Source: JBEIJQ01 sp040380145 (GTDB lineage Bacteria > Bacteroidota > Bacteroidia > Chitinophagales > Saprospiraceae). Taken from it: a stretch of 8,363 bases of DNA. Shown in pieces: positions 1 to 6,344 of this stretch. Numbering within the stretch: the stretch's first letter is position 1; the number at the start of each line of letters is the position of its first letter. The stretch lies in contig JBEIJQ010000133.1 in assembly GCA_040380145.1 (NCBI GenBank), positions 1 to 8,363 on the forward strand. The letters run 5' to 3'. The translations under genes were made by a program, and so were the position numbers. The notes under the pieces are model-generated. The model saw nothing but the letters and a program-made list of their open reading frames with translations. It made no database searches and was not told the DNA's origin.

Positions 1-1
1 A

Positions 2-18
2 ACGTGACCTATGGATTA
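2..18 (+). repeat. IS982 left terminal inverted repeat
   Basis: Seventeen bases that are the exact reverse complement of 1001-1017. The transposase stop codon (TAA on the minus strand) lies at 16-18. The match ends at base 19 inside the element and cannot be extended outside it. Confidence 0.93.
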
Positions 19-927
19 AGCGGCCACTTTGTCGGTTCGATTTTGGTTTTTGCCTTGTATGTTGAACCTTGGCTTTCCATCCTGGAATTGGTATGCGATG
101 AGTGCGGCCAACATGTGCGCCAAGGCATTTGTGGGCTTCCTGTGCCTAGTATGTTCAATATCGTAAACGGAGGCGAGCAGGTCGTTCACGGTCTCGATGA
201 TGGCCCTTTTGTTCAAGAGCCGGACATCTGCGGTTTGCGCGGGGAGCTTCCTCATGTTCGACTTTGACTTGGTCAACAAACGGAGGCCTTTGTCCAGGAA
301 CTCGGCGAAAAGCGTGGTCAGATAACCCTTGTCGCCCACGCAGGTGCCCTTCAGTCCGCCAAGGAGTTGCCCGAGCAGTTGGTGGTTGTTGTCCGCCACG
401 TTTGCAGGGGTGAACTCAAAGGCGACAATTTCGCACAAATGGTTGATGACCAAATGTATCTTGAACCCATAAAACCATCCCGTCGAGGATTTTCCCTTCG
501 CGGCAAGCCCCTTGAAAACCTTGTGGCCACGCTCCCTTCTCGGGTGGCAAACCTCCAGTTTTTTGGAATCTATCACGTAAATCCCACCCCGTGCGGCAAC
601 GGCGCAGAGATACTGTGCCCAAAGCAACAGGCAGGGAGCGGCCCGCGAAACCAGCTCCAAAAAACGCTCGTAGGTGGGCGCTGCGGGGAAATCCCGGCTT
701 TTTCCACGCTCGTAGTACTGCCGATAAAAGTACTCGAAAGTCTTCATTCCCGACATCTGGTACATCACCAAGATCGTGCACACCTCAGCGGCGATCAGAC
801 CCGGAACACGGGTCGGCTTTCTTCCCGAAGACTGGTTCCGGGAACGATAATTTTCGAACGATTTGAGCAGGTCGTCCGCGCAACAATAGACGGCGATCAA
901 CTGATTTTCCGTAGCTTTGACATCCAT
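16..927 (-). CDS. IS982-family DDE transposase
   Basis: Catalyses cut-and-paste or copy movement of the surrounding element. From the chosen ATG (925-927) it is 303 residues, the usual IS982 size. An in-frame ATG at 1006-1008 would give 330 residues, but it lies inside the terminal repeat and adds an unconserved, basic leader, so I prefer the shorter form. The DDE triad is visible: Asp in VIDSKK (codon 568-570, residue 120), Asp in VGDKGYL (331-333, residue 199) and Glu in RAIIETVND (193-195, residue 245). Family-typical segments are GWFYGFKIHLVIN and IEHTRHR near the C-terminus, followed by an ALIAY segment. The reading frame is unbroken. The antisense strand is also largely open but codes for nothing recognisable. 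Confidence 0.9.
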   Translation of the reverse strand: MDVKATENQLIAVYCCADDLLKSFENYRSRNQSSGRKPTRVPGLIAAEVCTILVMYQMSGMKTFEYFYRQYYERGKSRDFPAAPTYERFLELVSRAAPCLLLWAQYLCAVAARGGIYVIDSKKLEVCHPRRERGHKVFKGLAAKGKSSTGWFYGFKIHLVINHLCEIVAFEFTPANVADNNHQLLGQLLGGLKGTCVGDKGYLTTLFAEFLDKGLRLLTKSKSNMRKLPAQTADVRLLNKRAIIETVNDLLASVYDIEHTRHRKPTNALAHMLAALIAYQFQDGKPRFNIQGKNQNRTDKVAA

Positions 928-1000
928 AAGGTTGGCAGTTGGGTGAATATTTATGTTTCGTACCACAAATATCCTGATTGTCAACCTTATTTTCTTTCTG

Positions 1001-1017
1001 TAATCCATAGGTCACGT
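1001..1017 (-). repeat. IS982 right terminal inverted repeat
   Basis: Exact reverse complement of bases 2-18. It contains a minus-strand ATG (1006-1008) in frame with the transposase. That position makes this ATG an unlikely real start. Inward of the repeat, the minus strand reads TTGACA (979-984) and then GATATTTG, possible but imperfect promoter boxes for the transposase. Confidence 0.93.
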
Positions 1018-3120
1018 AAGATCAAGATCAAAACCACCCAACAGGGCCGCCCCGTCGAACAGGAAGTGCACCGCGTACAGATCCTCGACCCTGCCACGGG
1101 CACGGGCACCTTCCTGGCCGAAGTGGTCAAACACGTCCACCGCCGCTTCGAGGGCCAACAGGGCATCTGGAGCCACTATGTGGAAAACCACCTGCTGCCC
1201 CGCCTCAACGGCTTCGAACTGCTGATGGCCAGCTACGCCATGGCCCACCTCAAATTGGACCTGCTGCTCACCGAGACCGGCTTCAAGCCCACCTCCCACC
1301 AACGCTTCCGGGTGTACCTCACCAACAGCCTCGAGGAAAGCCACCCCGATACAGGGACCCTCTTCGCCAACTGGCTCAGCACCGAGGCCAACGAGGCCAA
1401 CCAGATCAAACGCGACGCCCCCGTGATGTGCGTGATCGGAAACCCGCCGTACAGCGGCGAAAGCGCCAACAAGGGCGAGTGGATCATGGGCCTGATGGAA
1501 GACTACAAAAAGGAACCGGGCGGAACCGAAAAGCTCAAAGAGAAAAACCCCAAGTGGATCAACGACGATTATGTGAAGTTTTTGCGCTTCGGCCAGCATT
1601 TCATCGAAAAAAACGGTAGCGGCGTGCTGGCCTTCATCAACCCGCACGGCTTTTTGGACAACCCCACCTTCCGTGGGATGCGCTGGAACCTGCTGAAAAC
1701 CTACGACAAGATCTACACGATTGATTTACACGGCAACAGCAAGAAAAAAGAAACGGCCCCCGATGGCAGCCCCGATGTGAATGTGTTCGACATCATGCAA
1801 GGGGTTTCGATCAATGTGTTCGTCAAAACAGGCAAGAAAAAAGCCGATGAACTGGGCAAGGTGTTTCATTTTGATTTGTTTGGAAAAAGGGAGTTTAAGT
1901 ATGATTTTTTGAATGAAAATTCTGTAAAAACGATTGATTATAAGGAGTTGCCCAATGTGGCACCAAGCTATCTTTTTATTTCGAAAAATTTTGACATATT
2001 AAAAATATATGACAAAGGCATCAAAATGACAGAATTGTTTACCCTAAACAATGTAGGTATAGTTACCGCAAGAGATGAATTCACCATTCACCAATCAAAA
2101 ACCGAGCTACAAGATACGATTGAAGAATTTTTGAGACTAGACGACGAAGCCGCCAGAATTAGATTTGATTTGGGAAATGACGCTCGGGATTGGCAGGTGA
2201 ATTTCGCAAAGACTGATCTGCAGAAAAATTACCCAAACAAAGGTTTTTATGCGAAGATTGGTTACCGACCATTTGATGTAAGATGGACTTATTATACCGG
2301 AAACTCAAAGGGCTTTCATTGTTATCCACGATCTGAGGTCATGCAACATTTCATCAAAGGTGAAAATGTGGGCATTGATTTATGTAGACAATTAATTTCC
2401 AGTAACTACAGCCATATTTTTATTACAAATAAAATAGTTGACGACTCCTTTGTTTCAAACAAATCAAGAGAAAGAGGTTACCTCTTCCCCCTCTACCTCT
2501 ACCCCGACGCCACGGGCCAGCGCGAGTTGGGTCAGACCTCGGATCGCGTCCCCAACCTTGATCCCGGCATCGTGGCGCGGATCGCCGAGGGATTGTGCTT
2601 GGTGTTCACCCCTGAAAAAGAGGCCACGGCGGGCACTTTTGCGCCCATAGACCTATTGGACTACATCTATGCCGTGCTGCATTCGCCCGCCTATCGGGAG
2701 CGGTACAAAGAGTTTTTGAAGATCGACTTTCCGCGGGTGCCCTATCCGGAGGATGCCGCTGTTTTTTGGCAGCTCGTGGCGTTAGGCGGGCAGCTTCGGC
2801 AGGTTCATTTGTTGGAAAGCCCGGTCGTGGAGCGGTTCATCACCCGCTATCCCGAGCACGGCGACAATGTGGTCGGCAAGCCCCGCTACGAGGGCGGCCG
2901 CGTATATCTCAACGACACCCAGTATTTCGACGGCGTGCCGCAGGTCGCGTGGGAATTTTACATCGGCGGCTACCAGCCCGCCCAAAAATGGCTCAAGGAC
3001 CGCAAGGGCCGCCCCCTCGATTTCGACGACATCCTGCACTACCAAAAGATCATCGTGGCCCTGGCCGAAACCGACCGTATTATGCGGGAGATCGATCGGG
3101 TGGGATTTATGCCCGGGTGA
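1018..3120 (+). pseudogene. Type ISP restriction-modification enzyme, 3' fragment (methyltransferase, recognition and C-terminal domains)
   Basis: This is the last 700 codons of a single-polypeptide Type ISP (LlaBIII-like) enzyme. Such enzymes are normally about 1,500-1,600 residues, ordered nuclease, helicase, coupler, N6-adenine methyltransferase, target recognition. Here the frame enters straight from the IS right end. SAM-binding motif I (DPATGTGTFL) begins at fragment residue 24 and catalytic motif IV (NPPY) at residue 142. A recognition region follows (about residues 280-490), then a conserved C-terminal domain ending near GGYQPAQKWLKDRKGR and HYQKIIVALAETDRIM. The nuclease, helicase and probably methyltransferase motif X are upstream of the IS, outside the window. 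The recognition part is AT-rich, unlike both flanks. An open frame extends back from 1018 to 268 in IS antisense, but that leader is not part of the enzyme. GTG codons at 943 and 1066 are the only near starts, with no convincing ribosome site. Restriction activity is probably lost; modification activity is uncertain. Confidence 0.87.
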
Positions 3121-3136
3121 TGGGGGGGCTCCTCTT

Positions 3137-3155
3137 TTTGTCAGAATCTGACAAA
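3137..3155. repeat. 19-nt palindrome after the restriction-modification fragment
   Basis: Perfect 9-bp arms (TTTGTCAGA and TCTGACAAA) flank a single central A, starting 16 bp after the stop codon. The first 12 bases recur in inverted form at 3259-3270 with one mismatch, so this is probably one end of a composite intergenic repeat. No T-run follows, so it is not a classical terminator. Confidence 0.7.
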
Positions 3156-3203
3156 TACAACAGCCGCAAAAAGCACCACTCCATATCGTGCACTTCATGC
3201 CTC

Positions 3204-3222
3204 TCGGCTCCGCAGGAGCCGA
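3204..3222. repeat. GC-rich hairpin (8-bp stem, 3-nt loop)
   Basis: TCGGCTCC and GGAGCCGA are perfect complements around a GCA loop. It lies between two converging genes. No T-run follows on either strand, so a terminator role is possible but weak. It may be part of the same composite repeat as the palindrome at 3137. Confidence 0.6.
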
Positions 3223-3224
3223 AG

Positions 3225-3258
3225 AAAATCCTGTAAATCCTAAAATCCTGTAAATCCT
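3225..3258. repeat. 17-bp perfect tandem repeat (AAATCCT-based)
   Basis: AAAATCCTGTAAATCCT occurs twice head to tail (3225-3241 and 3242-3258). Each copy itself contains two AAATCCT units, giving four in a row with alternating spacing. It is followed by GATTCCGACAAA (3259-3270), the inverted partner of the left palindrome. From memory, arrays of this AATCCTG type recur between genes in Bacteroidota genomes. I cannot confirm that here. Confidence 0.8.
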
Positions 3259-3287
3259 GATTCCGACAAACAAAAAGCACAAACGAC

Positions 3288-3992
3288 CTATCGGATCGAA
3301 GCCAAAAACTCGTTGCGCACCTGCTCGTTCAGAAATTTGCCGCCGTAATCCGATGTCACCGTGCTGCAGCCCTCGTGGCGGATCCCGCGCTGCGATACGC
3401 ACAGGTGTTGGGCATCGATGTACACGGCCACATCCTCGGTCTGCAACATGCGGCGCAGCGCGTGGGCGATCTGCACCGTCAGCCTTTCCTGCACCTGCGG
3501 CCGGCGCGAAAAATGCTCCACCACGCGGTTGAGCTTCGACAAACCGATCACTCTTCCCTTGGAAAAATAGGCGATGTGCGCCACGCCCAAAATAGGCTGG
3601 AAATGGTGCTCACAGGTCGAACGGACCGGGATGTTGCGCTCCACCAACATCTGCCGGTACTGGTAGCGGTTGTCGAACAAAGTCGGCTGGGGCGCGTTTT
3701 CGGGATCCAGACCGGCGAAAATTTCTTTGACATACATCTTGGCCACCCGGCGCGGCGTGCCCCGGACGCTGTCGTCGCTCAGATCCATCCCCAGCACATG
3801 CATGATCTGCTCGAAATGCTTGGATATCGCTTCGATTTTTTCGTCGTCGCTCATCAAAAATGCATCGGCCCGCATCGGCGTGTCCATCGAAGTGGGGATG
3901 TGGTGGTCGCCCAATTCGTCTTCTTCGTGGTGGGAACAGTGCTGGTGAGCGTTCCGGCCGTTTCCGTTCAATTTGAAAGTGGGGGTCTGCAT
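3288..3992 (-). CDS. folE: GTP cyclohydrolase I
   Basis: Converts GTP to 7,8-dihydroneopterin triphosphate plus formate, the first step of folate (and pterin or queuosine) synthesis, in the cytoplasm as a toroidal multimer. It is 234 residues. Zinc ligands are Cys127 and His130 in STCEHHF and Cys198 in HLCVSQRG. His129 and His196 match the catalytic-site histidines of the E. coli enzyme. The block VIGLSKLNRVVEHFSRRPQV and the following QERLTVQIAHAL are diagnostic. The conserved body starts near residue 50. The leader before it contains a His-rich stretch (His16, His18, Cys19, His21, His22, His30, His31) and then DTPMRADAF, which resembles other Bacteroidota FolE proteins, so I keep the ATG at 3990-3992. 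The gene diverges from the FAD oxidoreductase across 86 bp. No clear promoter box was found, but a 14-bp palindrome lies 32 bp upstream of the start. The stop is TAG at 3288-3290. All key residues are present. Confidence 0.96.
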   Translation of the reverse strand: MQTPTFKLNGNGRNAHQHCSHHEEDELGDHHIPTSMDTPMRADAFLMSDDEKIEAISKHFEQIMHVLGMDLSDDSVRGTPRRVAKMYVKEIFAGLDPENAPQPTLFDNRYQYRQMLVERNIPVRSTCEHHFQPILGVAHIAYFSKGRVIGLSKLNRVVEHFSRRPQVQERLTVQIAHALRRMLQTEDVAVYIDAQHLCVSQRGIRHEGCSTVTSDYGGKFLNEQVRNEFLASIR

Positions 3993-4024
3993 ATCGGCAA
4001 ATGCGGTGAGGTTTGAAAAAATGT

Positions 4025-4038
4025 GCTCCGATCGGAGC
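4025..4038. promoter_or_regulatory. Perfect 14-bp palindrome in the divergent promoter region (candidate operator)
   Basis: GCTCCGATCGGAGC is its own reverse complement. It sits between folE and the FAD oxidoreductase, directly upstream of the possible -33 element of the latter and 32 bp before the folE ATG. Position and symmetry suit a dimeric repressor or activator, but no regulator gene is in the window. A short hairpin in RNA is the alternative. Confidence 0.45.
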
Positions 4039-4039
4039 T

Positions 4040-4067
4040 TTGATTAAACAGGAGGGCGGTTGTTTTG
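4040..4067 (+). promoter_or_regulatory. Possible Bacteroidota promoter for the FAD oxidoreductase
   Basis: TTG (4040-4042), a 17-nt spacer and TTGTTTTG (4060-4067), one base off the TAnnTTTG consensus. Transcription would start only a few bases before the ATG at 4079, giving a very short leader. The GGAGGG at 4051-4056 is too far from the ATG (over 20 bp) to act as a normal ribosome site. This is a weak call. Confidence 0.3.
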
Positions 4068-4078
4068 TTTAATTTTTT

Positions 4079-5572
4079 ATGGAAAAAAGCAAAGAAAAAA
4101 TAAACAAATCGGCGGATGTGGCGGTCGTCGGATCGGGCATGGGCAGTTTGACCGCTGCTTGTCTGCTGGCCAAATCGGGACAAAAAGTGCTGGTCTTGGA
4201 ACAGAACTATCTGCCAGGGGGCTGTACCAGTGCGTATTTCCGACAAGGGTACATTTTCGAGGCGGGCGCAACGACGCTGGTGGGACTGGACCCGCACATG
4301 CCGCTGCGGCATGTGCTCGACGAGTTGGGACTGGAGCTCGGCGCGATTCCCCTCGAGGTGCCGATGCGGGTCCATCTGCCCGACGGCGAGGTGCTCACCC
4401 GTTGGCAATCGCCGGAGCGCTGGATCGCCGAGGCCGAACGCGTTTTCGGTTCCCGCAACCAACGGGCGTTCTGGGAAGAGTGCCTCCAAACGGCCCGTTT
4501 CGTCTGGGAAACATCGCTCCGACAGCGCGTCTTCCCGCCGTCCAGCTGGCGCGACCTGTGGCCCATGGCCCGGAATTTCCGCCCCGGGCAGCTCCTTTTC
4601 GCGGCCAAGGCCTTCCGCTCCATGAAGGACCTGCTCCGTCGGCACGGGCTGCTCGGCCACCGCGATTTCGTGGCGTTCGTGGACGAACAATTGCTGATCA
4701 CCGCCCAAAACCACCACGCCGAAGTCAATGTGCTGTTCGGCGCCACGGCGCTGTGCTACACGCTTTTCGGCAACTACTACCAGCCCGGAGGCCTGATCCA
4801 CCTCGCGAGGCCCTTCGTGGATTATCTGACGGGCCACGGCGGAGAAATGCTGCTGCGCACGGCCGTGGAAAAAATCGCCCCGCAACCCGGCGGCGGTTAT
4901 CTGCTGCACACCGATCGGGGCGAGGTGCGCTGCCGAAGCGTGCTATCGGGCATCCCGCTCAACAACACGCTGGAACTTTTCGAAGACGCGCCTTGGAAAC
5001 GCAGACCGAGGTCAAAAGAAATGGACTCCGACCGCCTCAACAGCGCCCTCCAACTGGGCATCGGCTTCGAGCGGTCCTTCCCGGCGGACGAATGCCTGCA
5101 CCACCAGATCTTGTTGGCGGAACCGCTTCCGGAAACCGGCTCGCGGAGCGTTTTTCTGAGCCTGAGCCACCCCGACGATGTTTTTCGGGCGCCCCGCGGC
5201 CACGGCGTGGCGTCGATATCCACCCACCTGCCGGATCCCGCCGCCCGTGGGGGGCTCAACAAAAGGGTGGCCGCCGAGCGCGTGCTGGACATTTTGGAGG
5301 AAAAAAAGTTCCTGCGCCGCGACGACATCCGTCACCTGCATGTTTCTTCGGCCAACAGTTGGGAAAATTGGACCCGGCGCAAATACGGTTTCGTGGGGGG
5401 GTACCCCCAGTATATGTCGATCAAGCCCTGGGAAATGGTGGACGCCCGATTGGACGGAAAAGGAGCCTATCTGTGCGGCGACACCGCCTATCCCGGGCAA
5501 GGAATCCCCGGCGTGGCGCTCAGCGGCATCGCCGCATTCGAAAAAATGCGGCTGGACGGCCTGGGGAAATAA
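4079..5572 (+). CDS. FAD-dependent oxidoreductase, phytoene desaturase/carotenoid isomerase (CrtI/CrtISO) family
   Basis: A 497-residue flavoprotein of the family that desaturates or isomerises carotenoids and saturates retinol. The N-terminal Rossmann fold shows VVGSGMGSL (Gly18, Gly20, Gly22), with Glu41 ending the second strand to bind the FAD ribose, then PGGC at 46-49. The C-terminal FAD motif is CGDTAYPGQGIPGVALSG (466-483), typical of CrtI/CrtISO-like proteins. The length is normal for the family. The middle segment (about 100-350), which sets substrate, is not recognisable to me. An in-frame stop at 4070-4072 rules out an earlier start, and the next Met (21) is inside the Rossmann motif, so ATG 4079 is secure. 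No carotenoid genes are visible next to it, so the substrate is unknown. It converges on the small lipoprotein gene with a 7-bp gap. The longer frame 4060-5673 is a shadow. Confidence 0.88.
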   Translation: MEKSKEKINKSADVAVVGSGMGSLTAACLLAKSGQKVLVLEQNYLPGGCTSAYFRQGYIFEAGATTLVGLDPHMPLRHVLDELGLELGAIPLEVPMRVHLPDGEVLTRWQSPERWIAEAERVFGSRNQRAFWEECLQTARFVWETSLRQRVFPPSSWRDLWPMARNFRPGQLLFAAKAFRSMKDLLRRHGLLGHRDFVAFVDEQLLITAQNHHAEVNVLFGATALCYTLFGNYYQPGGLIHLARPFVDYLTGHGGEMLLRTAVEKIAPQPGGGYLLHTDRGEVRCRSVLSGIPLNNTLELFEDAPWKRRPRSKEMDSDRLNSALQLGIGFERSFPADECLHHQILLAEPLPETGSRSVFLSLSHPDDVFRAPRGHGVASISTHLPDPAARGGLNKRVAAERVLDILEEKKFLRRDDIRHLHVSSANSWENWTRRKYGFVGGYPQYMSIKPWEMVDARLDGKGAYLCGDTAYPGQGIPGVALSGIAAFEKMRLDGLGK

Positions 5573-5579
5573 AACCGTC

Positions 5580-5747
5580 TCAGACCGTGGTGCGCACGGT
5601 GTCCACGCACTCGATGCGGCCGAAACCGCCCGGGCAGCCACAGCCGCCGCGCTTGCGCTTGGCCCGACGGTAATACGGCCTGGAGCAAGAAGACAGCAGC
5701 AGGACAGCGGCCAATATCAATATGGGAACGGTGCGGCGGAGGTACAT
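5580..5747 (-). CDS. Small cysteine-containing basic lipoprotein, unknown function
   Basis: A 55-residue protein I do not recognise by function. The N-terminus has MYLRR, then a hydrophobic stretch (residues 7-18) and the lipobox LSSC with Cys21 as the lipidated residue, so it should be exported and anchored in a membrane. The mature part of only 35 residues is strongly basic (RRAKRKR, 27-33) and carries CGCPGG (Cys36, Cys38) and a third cysteine at 47. These could bind metal or form disulfides. No acidic surface-export signal follows Cys21, so periplasmic retention is more likely (inference). The ATG at 5745-5747 places the signal sequence correctly. The frame stays open upstream to 6029, but that extension has no signal peptide and an odd composition. 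Its stop is 7 bp from that of the FAD oxidoreductase, convergent. Confidence 0.7.
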   Translation of the reverse strand: MYLRRTVPILILAAVLLLSSCSRPYYRRAKRKRGGCGCPGGFGRIECVDTVRTTV

Positions 5748-6214
5748 GGCCTGTAAAAGAATTGTTGTTCGCGAATGGCTTAATAACGGACGAAAAGGCC
5801 TGCAAGTTGCCCCCGCTTTGAAAATTCCCGGAGCGGGCCCGAAACCCGGCACGGCGAAAACGCCCCCAATGGTCCGTACACCCCGGATTTCGAAACCTGC
5901 CGGGCCGTGTTTTTCGCCCCGCCGCCGACAATCGATCGGATGCTTTTTTTGCCGCCCAAAAGCAGGCCGAAAAAATGCCCAAGCCTTCGGGACAAAAAGG
6001 CGGTGCAGCGCTTTGCGATTTTTTTTCAAAAAAATTTAGGAGCAATTATTTTTTATAAAAAACTGAATATTAAATTTTTTTATAAAAATAAAAATAAAAA
6101 AATATCCGACAAAAGTCTACAATTGTCCTTTTTTCTGCCATGCGCCAGCCGCACATTTGCAGTCTATATGGATGTCACGGCACAAAATTTTGCTCCCGAG
6201 AGAAAAAGGGGCGA
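5748..6214. other. Intergenic region without a recognised gene
   Basis: GC-rich to about 6018, then very AT-rich: 6061-6120 has only about 15% G+C, with long A and T runs. In the GC-rich half all three minus-strand frames are open. One (5780-5995, 71 codons from a TTG) has fairly natural codons but no recognisable motif or ribosome site, so I do not call it. The AT-rich tract may be curved upstream DNA for the promoter at 6215. I see no RNA gene here. Confidence 0.6.
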
Positions 6215-6243
6215 TTGATTGTTGTGAAAAAAACATACATTTG
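6215..6243 (+). promoter_or_regulatory. Bacteroidota-type promoter (TTG / TACATTTG)
   Basis: TTG at 6215-6217, an 18-nt spacer, then TACATTTG at 6236-6243, a perfect match to the Bacteroidota -7 consensus TAnnTTTG with near-ideal spacing. It follows a long AT-rich tract. Transcription should begin near 6248-6250, leaving a leader of about 95 nt before the ATG at 6345. This supports that ATG over the upstream TTG at 6261. Confidence 0.7.
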
Positions 6244-6344
6244 AGGTTCGAAATTTCATTTTGAAAAAGCAGGCTTTCGCGGCCCATACCTTCGAAAACT
6301 TCCCCAAACTCCATTTTTTCACCATTTTTTTATCCCGTTTCGAT

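Larger units (their letters stand above)
2..1017 (-). mobile_element. IS982-family insertion sequence, complete
   Basis: A 1016-bp element bounded by perfect 17-bp terminal inverted repeats (2-18 and 1001-1017, outer end ACGTGACCTATGGATTA). It carries one transposase gene on the minus strand whose stop codon lies inside the left repeat. Size and single-gene layout fit the IS982 family. Only one base is visible to the left, so the target-site duplication cannot be read. Bases directly right of the element are AAGATCAAG. The element interrupts a Type ISP restriction-modification gene that resumes at 1018. Both ends and the transposase are intact, so it may still be mobile (inference). Confidence 0.9.

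Noticed and set aside
367..1017. N-terminal 217 codons of the long plus-strand frame 367-3120
   Set aside because: They are exactly antisense to the IS982 transposase and resemble no protein. The real enzyme sequence begins at 1018.
3968..4909. 313-codon minus-strand frame
   Set aside because: It is antisense to the FAD oxidoreductase and overlaps the folE start. There is no recognisable domain.
5584..5600. ACCGTG...CACGGT hairpin at the end of the lipoprotein gene
   Set aside because: Only six base pairs, inside coding sequence and without a T-run, so it is not a terminator.
4060..5673. 537-codon plus-strand frame
   Set aside because: It overlaps the FAD oxidoreductase in another frame, is Arg/Pro/Gly-rich and has no motif. 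The oxidoreductase frame has intact FAD motifs.
5780..5995. 71-codon minus-strand frame starting at TTG
   Set aside because: Codon use is not absurd, but all three minus frames are open here and there is no motif, ribosome site or promoter, so a gene call is not supported.
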